From Flavobacterium ammoniigenes (lineage in GTDB: Bacteria; Bacteroidota; Bacteroidia; Flavobacteriales; Flavobacteriaceae): DNA of 64,000 nt. Under the pieces are notes generated by a model. It made no database searches. It was not told the DNA's origin and saw nothing but the letters and a program-made list of their open reading frames with translations. Position numbers and translations under genes: made by a program. Shown here one piece after another: positions 47,473-56,283 of the stretch; the stretch's first letter is position 1; each line of letters starts with the position of its first letter. The DNA is taken from the NCBI RefSeq assembly GCF_020886055.1, contig NZ_AP025184.1:1984001-2048000 (forward strand). Direction: 5' to 3'.

Positions 47473-48384
47473 ATGAAGATATACAGTAAGTCACACTTCA
47501 AAAACGAAAAAACAGACCGAAACTATTTTGAAAATTGGGTATCACAATTAGAAAAAAATAACGGTAGGAAATATGAGCGATATGAAATCGAAACTTCAAT
47601 TGGCAAAACAATTGTTTGGGGTTTATATACAAACGAAGAATATTCAGACACATTAGTCATTTTCCCAGGAGCTAGAACTACTTCATTGATTTGGGACTTT
47701 GATAGAGGTCTTGACCACTTAAATCATAAAATGAGAATTTTTATGGTCGAAACTAATGGACTTCCCAATTTAAGTGATGGTGATACTCCGGACATTAGAT
47801 CATTAGATTACGGTATTTGGGCAACGGAAGTTTTTGACAGATTAAATATAGATAATGCTTTTATTGCTGGAGCTTCATTTGGTGGATTAATTTGTATGAA
47901 ATTTGGAATAGTAAGTCCAGAAAGAATAAAGGCAGCATTTTTACTAAACCCTGGTTGCTTACAACCTTTTTCTTTGACCTTAAAAAATCTCTATTATAAT
48001 CTTCTACCCATCCTAAAACCAACTTCCCAAAATGTATTAAAATTTCTTGAAAAAGCTATTTTTTCAAAACCTAATCATAAGCTATCTGAGTTTTCAGAAA
48101 AAATGCTTGTAGACTATGAAGTATTCGCAATAAGTCGTTTCAAGGATAAGACTCAAAAACCTTATTACATGAATAGTGAACTAGAAAAAGTTAAAATAGA
48201 AACATTTTTACTTGTTGGAGATAAAGACCTTTTATTTCCATATCAAAAATCTGTTAATAATGCCAAAAGACAGATAAAGACATTGAAAGAAGTAAAGATT
48301 TACAAAAAGGTTGGACATGGGATTGAGACCTACGACAAGGCGATGAACTATATTGGTGAAATAATTAATAACTATGATCAATAG
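47473..48384 (+). CDS. Alpha/beta hydrolase
   Basis: A 303-residue protein with the alpha/beta hydrolase nucleophile elbow GASFGG (S135), a likely acid in VGDKDLLFPY and the catalytic histidine in VGHGIETYD near the C-terminus. There is no signal peptide, so it is probably cytoplasmic. The substrate cannot be predicted. It is flanked by its own promoter-like element and a convergent ytxJ gene and does not look tied to the sulfur operon. Confidence 0.85.
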   Translation: MKIYSKSHFKNEKTDRNYFENWVSQLEKNNGRKYERYEIETSIGKTIVWGLYTNEEYSDTLVIFPGARTTSLIWDFDRGLDHLNHKMRIFMVETNGLPNLSDGDTPDIRSLDYGIWATEVFDRLNIDNAFIAGASFGGLICMKFGIVSPERIKAAFLLNPGCLQPFSLTLKNLYYNLLPILKPTSQNVLKFLEKAIFSKPNHKLSEFSEKMLVDYEVFAISRFKDKTQKPYYMNSELEKVKIETFLLVGDKDLLFPYQKSVNNAKRQIKTLKEVKIYKKVGHGIETYDKAMNYIGEIINNYDQ

Positions 48385-48481
48385 AGTTTTCAATAGTCTC
48401 GCTAACGAGCAAAATAAAATTCAGCCAAACAAAAACTACTCAAAGTCAACAACTTAAGTATTTTCTACTAATTTAAAAAAA

Positions 48482-48871
48482 CTACACTCTCCGCTTCAAC
48501 TCCACAGCATCAATATCGCTATGCGAAGCATCATAGATTGATTTTCCTTCTTTAATCAAAAGCAATTGCGGTGATTGATGGTACACCTCAAAACGAGTCG
48601 CAATCTCATTCGAGATATCTCTGTGATTTAGTAAGTCTAAAAAATACGGAGTGACACTGCCTTCCAAATCAAATTCATTCTCAAATTGTTTCAACGCCAT
48701 GCGACTTATACTACAACGCGTGCTATGTTTAAAAATCACAACCGGTTGTTCATAAGAAAGATCCATTATTTCGTTCAACTGACCTAAATCAGTCAATTCG
48801 ATCCAGTTGATTTTGGATGCATTGCTATTATTATTTTCTGAATCTCCAAAAATAGATTTGAATAAAGTCAT
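48482..48871 (-). CDS. ytxJ: YtxJ-family bacillithiol-system redox protein
   Basis: A 129-residue thioredoxin-fold protein with the signature FKHSTRCSISRMAL (C53), conserved DLLNHRDISNEIA and HQSPQLLLIKEGK. YtxJ proteins co-occur with bacillithiol and are proposed monothiol bacilliredoxins; the biochemical role is still inferred. The start codon at 48871 lies inside one of two direct repeats discussed under findings. It is divergent from clpB, so the two stress genes may share control. Confidence 0.88.
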   Translation of the reverse strand: MTLFKSIFGDSENNNSNASKINWIELTDLGQLNEIMDLSYEQPVVIFKHSTRCSISRMALKQFENEFDLEGSVTPYFLDLLNHRDISNEIATRFEVYHQSPQLLLIKEGKSIYDASHSDIDAVELKRRV

Positions 48872-48898
48872 TTTGTCGTTTTTTAAGTCATTTTGTCG
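48865..48898. repeat. Direct repeat pair at the ytxJ start region
   Basis: AAGTCATTTTGTCG occurs at 48865-48878 and again at 48885-48898, with 20-bp spacing. On the minus strand each copy holds ATGACTT. The downstream one is the ytxJ start, while the upstream one reads ATG-ACT-TAA. Confidence 0.85.
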
Positions 48899-48908
48899 GC
48901 TGTAATCC

Positions 48909-48938
48909 CTTGATATACGTCAAATTGACGTAAATTTA
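48909..48938 (+). promoter_or_regulatory. Putative clpB promoter with palindromic operator
   Basis: A perfect 17-bp palindrome (48916-48932, halves TACGTCAA / TTGACGTA around a central A) lies between a CTTG at 48909-48912 and TAAATTTA at 48931-48938, candidate -33 and -7 elements with an 18-nt spacer. A further TTGACG half-site is at 48954-48959. On the minus strand the palindrome includes TCAATTTG, a possible -7 for ytxJ. Confidence 0.45.
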
Positions 48939-49016
48939 AGAGTGGAATAACAATTGACGATTTTGATGCGAAGTTAGTTATTTAACCCTAAATAATAATT
49001 TAAAAAAAAGACAAAA

Positions 49017-51620
49017 ATGAACATCAATAAATTTACTACCAAATCGCAAGAGGCCATCCAACTTTCGCAACAAATTGCGCAAGGATTAGGGCAACAACAA
49101 ATCGAAAATGAACACCTATTCAAAGCACTTTTAGAAGTCGATGAAAATGTGACTCCTTTTTTATTAAAAAAATTGAATGTGAATGTGTCGCTTTTCAAAC
49201 AAATCTTGGAAAGTACCATTCAAAGTTTCCCAAAAGTGTCGGGTGGCGATATTATGTTATCAAGAACAGCTAACTCCACTTTGAACGAAGCCGAAATTTT
49301 AGCCGGAAAAATGAACGACGAATTCGTTTCGGTAGAACATTTGGTACTCGCTATTTTTGGTTCCAAAAGTAAAATCGCTCAAAGCTTAAAAGACCAAGGC
49401 GTAACCGAAAAAGGACTAAAAGCCGCCATTGACGAAATGAGAAAGGGCGAAAGAGTAACCTCTGCCTCTGCCGAGGAAACCTACAATGCTTTAAATAAAT
49501 ACGCCAAAAACCTGAACGATTTGGCTCGAAGTGGCAAGCTCGATCCTGTTATTGGTCGTGATGAAGAAATTCGTCGTGTGCTTCAAATTTTAACCCGTAG
49601 AACCAAAAACAATCCAATGCTAGTGGGCGAACCAGGCGTGGGTAAAACTGCCATTGCCGAAGGTTTAGCGCACCGAATTGTAGATGGCGATGTACCGGAT
49701 AACTTGAAAGACAAAATCGTCTTCTCTCTCGATATGGGCGCCTTGATTGCGGGTGCTAAATACAAAGGCGAATTTGAAGAACGTTTGAAATCAGTGGTGA
49801 AAGAAGTGACTGCTGCCGAAGGGGATATTGTCCTTTTCATTGACGAAATTCACACTTTAGTGGGAGCTGGCGGTGGCGAAGGGGCTATGGATGCAGCAAA
49901 TATTTTGAAACCCGCTTTGGCACGTGGCGAATTGCGCGCGATTGGGGCAACGACTTTGGACGAATACCAAAAATATTTTGAAAAAGATAAAGCGTTAGAA
50001 AGACGTTTCCAAAAAGTAATTGTAGAAGAACCAGATACCGAAAGTGCGATTTCGATCTTACGTGGAATCAAAGAAAAATACGAAACGCACCATAAAGTGC
50101 AAATCAAAGATGAGGCAATCATTGCAGCGGTCGAATTATCGCAACGCTATATTACCAACCGTTTTTTACCAGACAAAGCGATTGATTTAATGGACGAAGC
50201 GGCTTCTAAATTGCGTATGGAAATCAATTCAAAACCCGAAGAATTAGATGTTTTGGATCGAAAAATCATGCAATTAGAAATCGAAATTGAAGCTATCAAA
50301 CGCGAAAAAGACGAAAGTAAGCTGAAAGTTTTGGGCATGGATTTGGCCAATTTAAAAGAAGACCGCAACGAGATTTATGCCAAATGGAAATCTGAAAAAG
50401 ATGTGGTAGACAATATTCAAGCGGTAAAAACCGAAATTGAAGATTTCAAATACGAAGCCGAACGTGCCGAACGTGATGGCGACTACGGAAAAGTAGCCGA
50501 AATTCGTTACGGAAAAATCAAAGAGGCCCAAGAACGCTTGGATGTATTGGTGAAACAATTGCAAGAAAATCAATCGGGAACTTCCTTAATAAAAGAAGTC
50601 GTTACCCGCGAAGATATTGCCGAAGTCGTAGCCAAATGGACTGGAATTCCGGTGATGAAAATGCTGCAAGGCGAAAGAGAAAAACTCTTGCATTTGGAAG
50701 CCGAATTACATAAACGTGTGGTGGGTCAAGAAGAAGCCATTGAAGCGGTAAGTGATGCGGTGCGAAGAAGTCGCGCTGGTTTACAAGACATGAAAAAACC
50801 TGTGGGTACTTTTCTTTTCTTGGGAACAACGGGGGTGGGAAAAACCGAATTGGCAAAAGCACTTGCGGAATATTTATTTGACGATGAAAATGCCATGACC
50901 CGAATTGACATGAGCGAATACCAAGAACGCCACTCGGTAAGTCGTTTGGTAGGAGCGCCTCCAGGATATGTAGGCTATGACGAAGGCGGACAGTTAACCG
51001 AAGCTGTGCGCAGAAAACCCTACTCTGTGATCTTGTTGGACGAAATTGAAAAAGCGCATCCAGATACGTTTAACATCTTGTTACAAGTCTTGGACGAAGG
51101 ACGTTTGACCGATAACAAAGGACGTCTCGCCGACTTCAAAAACACGATTATCATCATGACGTCGAATATGGGTAGCCAAATCATTCAAGACACTTTTGAC
51201 AACTTGAAAGGAAGTGTCGAAGGAGCTACAGAATCTGCTAAAGTGGAAGTCTTGGGTTTATTGAAACAAACGGTGCGACCTGAATTCATCAATCGTATTG
51301 ACGAAATTGTAATGTTTACGCCTTTGACTCCAGCTAATATTGCACAAATCGTAGGCTTACAATTGAAATCGGTAACCAAAATGTTAGCGCAACAAGGTAT
51401 TACCATGGATGCGACTCCAGAAGCGATTGACTATTTGTCGCAAAAAGGCTATGATCCACAATTCGGAGCTAGACCCGTGAAGCGTGTGATTCAAAGAGAA
51501 GTATTGAACCAATTGTCTAAAGAAATTTTGGCAGGAGCCATCAAAACTGAAAGTATTATTCTTTTGGATGCTTTTGATGGACAATTGGTCTTTAGAAATC
51601 AAGCCGAATTGGTTTCTTAA
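49017..51620 (+). CDS. clpB: ATP-dependent chaperone ClpB
   Basis: An 867-residue hexameric disaggregase that works with DnaK to resolve heat-aggregated proteins. It has two N-terminal Clp-N repeats (about 5-145), AAA+ module 1 with Walker [10 protein letters not shown] (about 204-212), the ClpB-specific coiled-coil middle domain (about 410-525), and AAA+ module 2 with Walker [10 protein letters not shown] (about 603-611) and pore loop [13 protein letters not shown]. The M domain separates it from ClpA/ClpC, and there is no IGF/L loop for ClpP binding that I can see. A strong terminator follows. Confidence 0.97.
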   Translation: MNINKFTTKSQEAIQLSQQIAQGLGQQQIENEHLFKALLEVDENVTPFLLKKLNVNVSLFKQILESTIQSFPKVSGGDIMLSRTANSTLNEAEILAGKMNDEFVSVEHLVLAIFGSKSKIAQSLKDQGVTEKGLKAAIDEMRKGERVTSASAEETYNALNKYAKNLNDLARSGKLDPVIGRDEEIRRVLQILTRRTKNNPMLVGEPGVGKTAIAEGLAHRIVDGDVPDNLKDKIVFSLDMGALIAGAKYKGEFEERLKSVVKEVTAAEGDIVLFIDEIHTLVGAGGGEGAMDAANILKPALARGELRAIGATTLDEYQKYFEKDKALERRFQKVIVEEPDTESAISILRGIKEKYETHHKVQIKDEAIIAAVELSQRYITNRFLPDKAIDLMDEAASKLRMEINSKPEELDVLDRKIMQLEIEIEAIKREKDESKLKVLGMDLANLKEDRNEIYAKWKSEKDVVDNIQAVKTEIEDFKYEAERAERDGDYGKVAEIRYGKIKEAQERLDVLVKQLQENQSGTSLIKEVVTREDIAEVVAKWTGIPVMKMLQGEREKLLHLEAELHKRVVGQEEAIEAVSDAVRRSRAGLQDMKKPVGTFLFLGTTGVGKTELAKALAEYLFDDENAMTRIDMSEYQERHSVSRLVGAPPGYVGYDEGGQLTEAVRRKPYSVILLDEIEKAHPDTFNILLQVLDEGRLTDNKGRLADFKNTIIIMTSNMGSQIIQDTFDNLKGSVEGATESAKVEVLGLLKQTVRPEFINRIDEIVMFTPLTPANIAQIVGLQLKSVTKMLAQQGITMDATPEAIDYLSQKGYDPQFGARPVKRVIQREVLNQLSKEILAGAIKTESIILLDAFDGQLVFRNQAELVS

Positions 51621-51626
51621 TTTAAC

Positions 51627-51663
51627 AAAAAAGCGAAAAAAAATAATTTTTTTTCGCTTTTTT
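51627..51663 (+). terminator. Intrinsic terminator after clpB
   Basis: The long stem begins AAAAAAGCGAAAAAAAA and pairs with a T-rich arm ending TCGCTTTTTT, with a very short loop. It insulates clpB from the trp promoter 27 bases downstream. Confidence 0.88.
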
Positions 51664-51689
51664 ATATTGGGTTAATGGAATAACCTTTA

Positions 51690-51697
51690 TATATTTG
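51690..51697 (+). promoter_or_regulatory. -7 box of the trp operon
   Basis: TATATTTG matches TAnnTTTG. ATTG at 51666-51669 is a weak -33 with a 20-nt spacer. The start of transcription near 51704 gives a 12-nt leader before the trp leader peptide. Confidence 0.7.
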
Positions 51698-51715
51698 TCA
51701 ACACATAAAAAGATT

Positions 51716-51772
51716 ATGATAACGAATACAAACAATACTTGGTGGTGGAACAATTTACGTCAGTCGTCGTGA
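51716..51772 (+). CDS. trpL: trp operon leader peptide
   Basis: An 18-codon reading frame, MITNTNNTWWWNNLRQSS, starts 19 bases after the trp -7 box and stops at a TGA (51770-51772). Three consecutive TGG codons at 51740-51748 would stall a ribosome when charged tRNA-Trp is scarce. Position before a terminator and upstream of trpE makes it an attenuator leader, analogous to TrpL of enterobacteria though not similar in sequence. It has no function beyond being translated. Confidence 0.9.
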   Translation: MITNTNNTWWWNNLRQSS

Positions 51773-51833
51773 ACAAAGCTCCTATAGTATAACTATCAAT
51801 ATAAAAGGCTTGTCATGACGACAAGCCTTTTTT
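51763..51833 (+). promoter_or_regulatory. trp attenuator (antiterminator/terminator switch)
   Basis: GTCGTCGTGA (51763-51772), which includes the leader stop codon, can pair over 10 bp (one G-U) with TCATGACGAC (51813-51822). The second segment is the core of the terminator hairpin at 51803-51833. A ribosome stalled at the Trp codons leaves 51763-51772 free to form the antiterminator. A ribosome that reaches the stop covers it, allowing the terminator to form. I did not find a convincing 1:2 pausing hairpin. Confidence 0.85.
51803..51833 (+). terminator. Attenuator terminator hairpin of the trp operon
   Basis: The 12-bp stem AAAAGGCTTGTC / GACAAGCCTTTT has a 5-nt loop (ATGAC) and is followed by a T run, 36 bases before the trpE start. 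Confidence 0.92.
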
Positions 51834-51868
51834 CATATCTTTTTTATGCTTTTGATAACAATATAAAA

Positions 51869-53278
51869 ATGAATAGTTTGAAATCATTTATTTTAAATAC
51901 CCATTACAAACAAATCCTAGCCGACACGATTACGCCGGTGAGTGTTTATTTGAAAATTCGCGATAAATTCCCGAATAGCTTACTATTAGAAAGTAGTGAC
52001 TACCACGGAAACGATAATAGTTTTTCGTACATCTGTTGCAATCCGATTGCTTCCATTAAAATAGAAAACGAAACTATTTTTAAAAGCTATCCTGACGGAA
52101 GTACAGAAAAAATCGCTATCGATGCTACAACTGATATTCCAGAGGTAATTCAGCAATTCTCAGGACAATTTGAATCGGAAAAGAATGATTTCAAATTCAT
52201 TAACAATGGCTTATTTGGTTACATTTCGTATGATGCCGTTCGCTATTTTGAAAAAGTAAGTATCGCCAAAAAAGAAAATAGCAATACCATTCCTGATGTG
52301 TATTATGCGGTTTACCAAAACATCATTGCCATCAATCATTTCAAAAATGAAGCCTATATTTTCTGCCATAGTTTGGATGGGAAAAATAACATTTCAGAAA
52401 TCGAACAATTATTGCAATCCAGAAATATAGCTTCCTATTCTTTCACCAAAGACGGTGAAGGTTTTTCTAATTTAACCGACGAAGAGTTCAAGCACAATGT
52501 GGCTTTGACCAAAAAACATTGCTACCGTGGCGATGTGTTCCAATTGGTTTTATCACGACGTTTCACCCAAGGATTTAAAGGAGACGAATTCAACGTATAC
52601 CGTGCGTTGCGCAGCATTAACCCATCGCCTTATCTATTCTTCTTTGATTATGGTGATTTCAAAATATTCGGTTCTTCACCCGAAGCTCAAATTATTGTAA
52701 AAGACCGTAAAGCCGAAATTCACCCCATCGCAGGAACCTTCAAAAGAACAGGCGATGATGAAAAAGATGCGGTATTGGCCAAACAATTATCTGAAGATAA
52801 AAAAGAAAATAGCGAACATGTGATGTTGGTGGATTTGGCTCGAAATGATTTAAGCCGCAACGGTCACGATGTGCAGGTTGAAAAATATAGAGAAGTACAA
52901 TTCTTTTCGCATGTAATTCATTTAGTATCCAAAGTAACGGGACATTTGCACGACAAAGCCTCTACGATGCAAGTAGTAGCCGATACTTTTCCAGCAGGAA
53001 CCTTAAGTGGTGCACCCAAACATCGTGCTATGCAATTGATTGAAGACTATGAAAAAACCAATCGTAACTTTTATGGAGGTGCCATCGGATTTATGGATTT
53101 CAAAGGCAATTTCAATCATGCGATTATGATTCGTACTTTCTTGAGTAAAAACCACCAATTACATTGTCAAGCCGGTGCTGGAATCGTAGCCGATTCGGAT
53201 GAAGAAAGCGAAATGCAAGAAGTGTACAACAAATTACGAGCCTTGAATACGGCTTTGGATTTGGCAGAAACAATTTAA
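51869..53278 (+). CDS. trpE: Anthranilate synthase component I
   Basis: A 469-residue chorismate-using enzyme that, with TrpG, makes anthranilate. The ATG at 51869 is preferred. The longer in-frame ATG at 51815 lies inside the terminator hairpin and would encode an unlikely 18-residue extension. The N-terminal LLESS motif, the tryptophan-binding site for feedback inhibition, is present. Catalytic motifs SPEAQIIV, HPIAGTFKR, LSEDKKENSEHVMLVDLARND and FPAGTLSGAPKHRAM are all intact. It is the first gene of a seven-gene operon with gaps of 1-10 bases, and is controlled by the upstream attenuator. Confidence 0.96.
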   Translation: MNSLKSFILNTHYKQILADTITPVSVYLKIRDKFPNSLLLESSDYHGNDNSFSYICCNPIASIKIENETIFKSYPDGSTEKIAIDATTDIPEVIQQFSGQFESEKNDFKFINNGLFGYISYDAVRYFEKVSIAKKENSNTIPDVYYAVYQNIIAINHFKNEAYIFCHSLDGKNNISEIEQLLQSRNIASYSFTKDGEGFSNLTDEEFKHNVALTKKHCYRGDVFQLVLSRRFTQGFKGDEFNVYRALRSINPSPYLFFFDYGDFKIFGSSPEAQIIVKDRKAEIHPIAGTFKRTGDDEKDAVLAKQLSEDKKENSEHVMLVDLARNDLSRNGHDVQVEKYREVQFFSHVIHLVSKVTGHLHDKASTMQVVADTFPAGTLSGAPKHRAMQLIEDYEKTNRNFYGGAIGFMDFKGNFNHAIMIRTFLSKNHQLHCQAGAGIVADSDEESEMQEVYNKLRALNTALDLAETI

Positions 53279-53279
53279 A

Positions 53280-53855
53280 ATGAACACAATGAAAAAGATA
53301 TTAGTCATAGACAATTACGATAGCTTCACCTACAATCTAGTTCACTATTTAGAAGACTTAGATTGCGAGGTAACAGTGTATAGAAATGATGAATTTGAAA
53401 TGGAAGAAATTGCTCGTTTTGACAAAATTTTATTGTCGCCAGGTCCTGGAATTCCTGATGAAGCGGGTTTTTTGAAACAAGTCATTCAGCAGTACGGACC
53501 GACCAAAAGTATTTTTGGCGTATGCCTAGGACAACAAGCGATTGGTGAAGTCTATGGCGGAACACTTTCCAATTTAGACAAAGTCTATCATGGTGTAGCG
53601 ACAAATGTCACTAAAGCGGTGAACGACGAATTGCTTTTTGAAGGCTTAGACAACGAATTTGAAGTAGGACGTTACCATTCTTGGGTAGTCGATACTAACC
53701 TACCCGATTGTTTGGAAGCTACTTCATTTGACGCCAACGGACAAGTGATGTCGCTCCGCCATAAAACCTATGATGTTAGAGGAGTACAATTTCACCCAGA
53801 AAGTGTCTTGACTCCTAACGGAAAGAAAATGTTAGAAAATTGGGTGAAAGCTTAA
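53280..53855 (+). CDS. trpG: Anthranilate synthase component II (glutamine amidotransferase)
   Basis: A 191-residue class I glutamine amidotransferase supplying ammonia to TrpE. The nucleophile is C82 in GVCLGQQA, and the His-Glu pair is in FHPESVLT near the C-terminus. The oxyanion motif SPGPGIPDEAG is intact. Start at 53280 or the internal ATG at 53289 (MKKILVIDNYDSF); the latter fits family lengths better. It may also serve 4-amino-4-deoxychorismate synthesis as in many bacteria, but the trp context favours anthranilate. Confidence 0.95.
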   Translation: MNTMKKILVIDNYDSFTYNLVHYLEDLDCEVTVYRNDEFEMEEIARFDKILLSPGPGIPDEAGFLKQVIQQYGPTKSIFGVCLGQQAIGEVYGGTLSNLDKVYHGVATNVTKAVNDELLFEGLDNEFEVGRYHSWVVDTNLPDCLEATSFDANGQVMSLRHKTYDVRGVQFHPESVLTPNGKKMLENWVKA

Positions 53856-53864
53856 AATAAGAAA

Positions 53865-54857
53865 ATGAAAAACATACTCAACAGACTGATCAATCATGAA
53901 CTGCTTTCGAAAGAAGAAGCAAAAAATGTCTTGGTAAACATCTCCAACGGAGCCTACAACCCAAGCCAAATTGCCTCTTTCCTAACGGTCTATATGATGC
54001 GTAGCATTAGCATCGAAGAATTAGCCGGTTTTCGTGAAGCTTTATTGGATTTGTGTATCCGTGTCGATTTATCAGCTTATAATACAATCGATTTGTGCGG
54101 AACAGGTGGTGATGGAAAAGACACCTTCAATATTTCGACTTTGGCGTCTTTTGTAGCTGCTGGAGCCGGAATCAAGGTGGCAAAACATGGGAATTATGGT
54201 GTTTCGTCTATTTCAGGATCGAGTAATGTGATGGAAAAAATGGGAATCAAATTCAGTAATGATGCTGGTTTCTTAGAAAAATGTATGGAGAAAGCAGGAA
54301 TCTGTATTTTGCATGCACCGCTCTTCCACCCAGCTATGAAAAATGTAGGTCCTATTCGAAAAGAATTAGGGGTGAAAACTTTCTTCAATATGCTGGGACC
54401 TATGGTAAATCCCGCTTTCCCTCAGAATCAGTTGGTAGGTGTTTTTAATTTAGAATTGGCTCGAATGTATGCGTATTTGTACCAAAACACCGATAGAAAT
54501 TTTACCATTTTGCATTCACTTGACGGCTATGACGAAGTATCCTTAACTTGCCCAACCAAATGCATTACGAATACCAAAGAATTAATGCTGAATCCGGATG
54601 ATTTTGGGGTGCGTTTATTGTCTCAAACCGAAATTGAAGGAGGTAAAACCATTGAAGCATCAGCCCAATTGTTTACGGATATTATTTCAGGAAAAGGAAC
54701 TGAAGCACAAAACAATGTGGTTTGTGCCAATGCAGCAATGGCGATTGCAACGGTAACCCAATGCAGTCCTTTAGAAGGGTTTGAATTAGCCAAAGAGAGT
54801 TTGTTCTCTGGAAAAGGATTGCAAGCCTTAAAAACGTTACAAGAATTAAGTAAATAA
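53865..54857 (+). CDS. trpD: Anthranilate phosphoribosyltransferase
   Basis: A 330-residue enzyme joining anthranilate to PRPP. Motifs are CGTGGDGKDTFNIST (PRPP/metal loop, about 78-92), KHGNYGVSSISGSSNVMEKMG (anthranilate tunnel) and GPMVNPAFPQNQLVGVF. It begins 9 bases after trpG. It is not fused to TrpG, unlike some enterobacterial forms. Confidence 0.96.
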   Translation: MKNILNRLINHELLSKEEAKNVLVNISNGAYNPSQIASFLTVYMMRSISIEELAGFREALLDLCIRVDLSAYNTIDLCGTGGDGKDTFNISTLASFVAAGAGIKVAKHGNYGVSSISGSSNVMEKMGIKFSNDAGFLEKCMEKAGICILHAPLFHPAMKNVGPIRKELGVKTFFNMLGPMVNPAFPQNQLVGVFNLELARMYAYLYQNTDRNFTILHSLDGYDEVSLTCPTKCITNTKELMLNPDDFGVRLLSQTEIEGGKTIEASAQLFTDIISGKGTEAQNNVVCANAAMAIATVTQCSPLEGFELAKESLFSGKGLQALKTLQELSK

Positions 54858-54864
54858 TTATCGA

Positions 54865-55647
54865 ATGAACATACTCGACAAAATAATATTCGACAAACGA
54901 AGAGAGGTAGTGCTCAAAAAATCGATTATTCCAGTTTCCCAATTGGAAGCATCGGTATTCTTTGAAAAACAAACTATTTCGTTGAGCCATAATTTACGCA
55001 ACAGTAATTCTGGAATTATTGCCGAACACAAACGACGTTCCCCTTCAAAAGCTGAAATCAATTACGGTTTTACCGTAGAAGAAGTAGTCAAAGGTTATGA
55101 AACGGCTGGTGCTTGTGGTATTTCAGTTTTAACAGATGGCAAATATTTTGGTGGATCATTAGACGATTTGTTGTTAGCTAGAGCTACAGTCAACATTCCG
55201 CTATTACGAAAAGAATTCATAGTAGACGAATACCAAATCTTGGAAGCCAAAGCCCACGGAGCTGATTTAATTCTGCTAATTGCTGCGGTGTTGAGCCGGG
55301 AAGAAATCAAGAGTTTGTCTGAATTTGCACATCGTTTAGGATTGGAAGTCCTTCTGGAAGTGCACAATCAAGAAGAATTAGAGAAATCGATTATGCCAAG
55401 TTTGGACATGATTGGAGTCAACAACCGAAATCTGAAAACCTTTGAAGTGAGTTTGGATTTCAGTAAAGAATTGGCAGCCCAAATTCCGAACGACTTTGTA
55501 AAGGTGTCCGAAAGTGGAATCTCTTCTATTGAAGCGATAACCGAATTAAAACCGTATGGCTATCAAGGGTTTTTAATTGGTGAAAACTTTATGAAAACCG
55601 ACAATGCAGGTCAAGCGGCTAAAGAATTTATAGCTCAATTAAAGTAA
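54865..55647 (+). CDS. trpC: Indole-3-glycerol phosphate synthase
   Basis: A 260-residue TIM-barrel enzyme that decarboxylates and closes CdRP to indole-3-glycerol phosphate. Motifs include IIAEHKRRSPSKAEIN (catalytic Lys), VLTDGKYFGGS, LLRKEFIVDEYQI, IGVNNRNLKTF and SESGI. It begins 7 bases after trpD and is a separate chain from TrpF. Confidence 0.96.
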   Translation: MNILDKIIFDKRREVVLKKSIIPVSQLEASVFFEKQTISLSHNLRNSNSGIIAEHKRRSPSKAEINYGFTVEEVVKGYETAGACGISVLTDGKYFGGSLDDLLLARATVNIPLLRKEFIVDEYQILEAKAHGADLILLIAAVLSREEIKSLSEFAHRLGLEVLLEVHNQEELEKSIMPSLDMIGVNNRNLKTFEVSLDFSKELAAQIPNDFVKVSESGISSIEAITELKPYGYQGFLIGENFMKTDNAGQAAKEFIAQLK

Positions 55648-55649
55648 GT

Positions 55650-56273
55650 ATGAAACTCAAGATCTGCGGCATGAAATACCCCGACAATATTCTCGAAGTA
55701 GGAACGCTCCTACCCGATTATATGGGCTTTATATTCTGGGAAAAGTCGGCACGCTATTTTGATGGAACCCTACCTACTTTGCCCCAAAGCATTAAAAAAA
55801 TTGGAGTTTTTGTCAATGCTAATAAAGAAGAAATTGAAGCACAGGTATTGAAACACGATTTGCAAGCGGTTCAATTGCACGGACAGGAATCAGTAGCTTT
55901 TTGCCATGAGTTAAAAAATACTTTGGCTAATACGACTGAAATTATCAAGGTGTTTTCGGTGGATGACACATTTGATTTTAACCAATTAGAGCCTTTCGAA
56001 ACGGTTTGTGATTATTTCCTTTTTGACACCAAAGGAAAACTACCTGGAGGCAATGGAACCACTTTCGATTGGAAAGTACTGGAACAATATCCATCGCAAA
56101 AACCATTTTTTTTAAGTGGCGGCATTGGATTGGATGAAATCGATTTGGTCAAACAAATACTAAAAACCGATTTACCCATTATTGCTATTGATGTAAATAG
56201 TAAATTTGAAATCGAAGCCGGATTAAAAAACAAAGAAGAATTAGATCGTTTTAAACAAAAAATAAACTTTTAA
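55650..56273 (+). CDS. trpF: Phosphoribosylanthranilate isomerase
   Basis: A 207-residue TIM barrel performing the Amadori rearrangement of PRA to CdRP. The catalytic Cys is in KLKICGMK near the N-terminus and the catalytic Asp in [30 protein letters not shown] is the phosphate-binding loop. It begins 2 bases after trpC. Confidence 0.95.
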   Translation: MKLKICGMKYPDNILEVGTLLPDYMGFIFWEKSARYFDGTLPTLPQSIKKIGVFVNANKEEIEAQVLKHDLQAVQLHGQESVAFCHELKNTLANTTEIIKVFSVDDTFDFNQLEPFETVCDYFLFDTKGKLPGGNGTTFDWKVLEQYPSQKPFFLSGGIGLDEIDLVKQILKTDLPIIAIDVNSKFEIEAGLKNKEELDRFKQKINF

Positions 56274-56283
56274 TAAGTACAAC

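Noticed and set aside
48899..49016. CIRCE or HAIR heat-shock operator before clpB
   Set aside because: The palindrome is TACGTCAA/TTGACGTA, which does not match either consensus, so it is reported only as an unnamed candidate operator.
51815..51868. Longer trpE start at the ATG in the attenuator loop
   Set aside because: It is inside the terminator hairpin, and the extra residues do not resemble TrpE. The ATG at 51869 fits.
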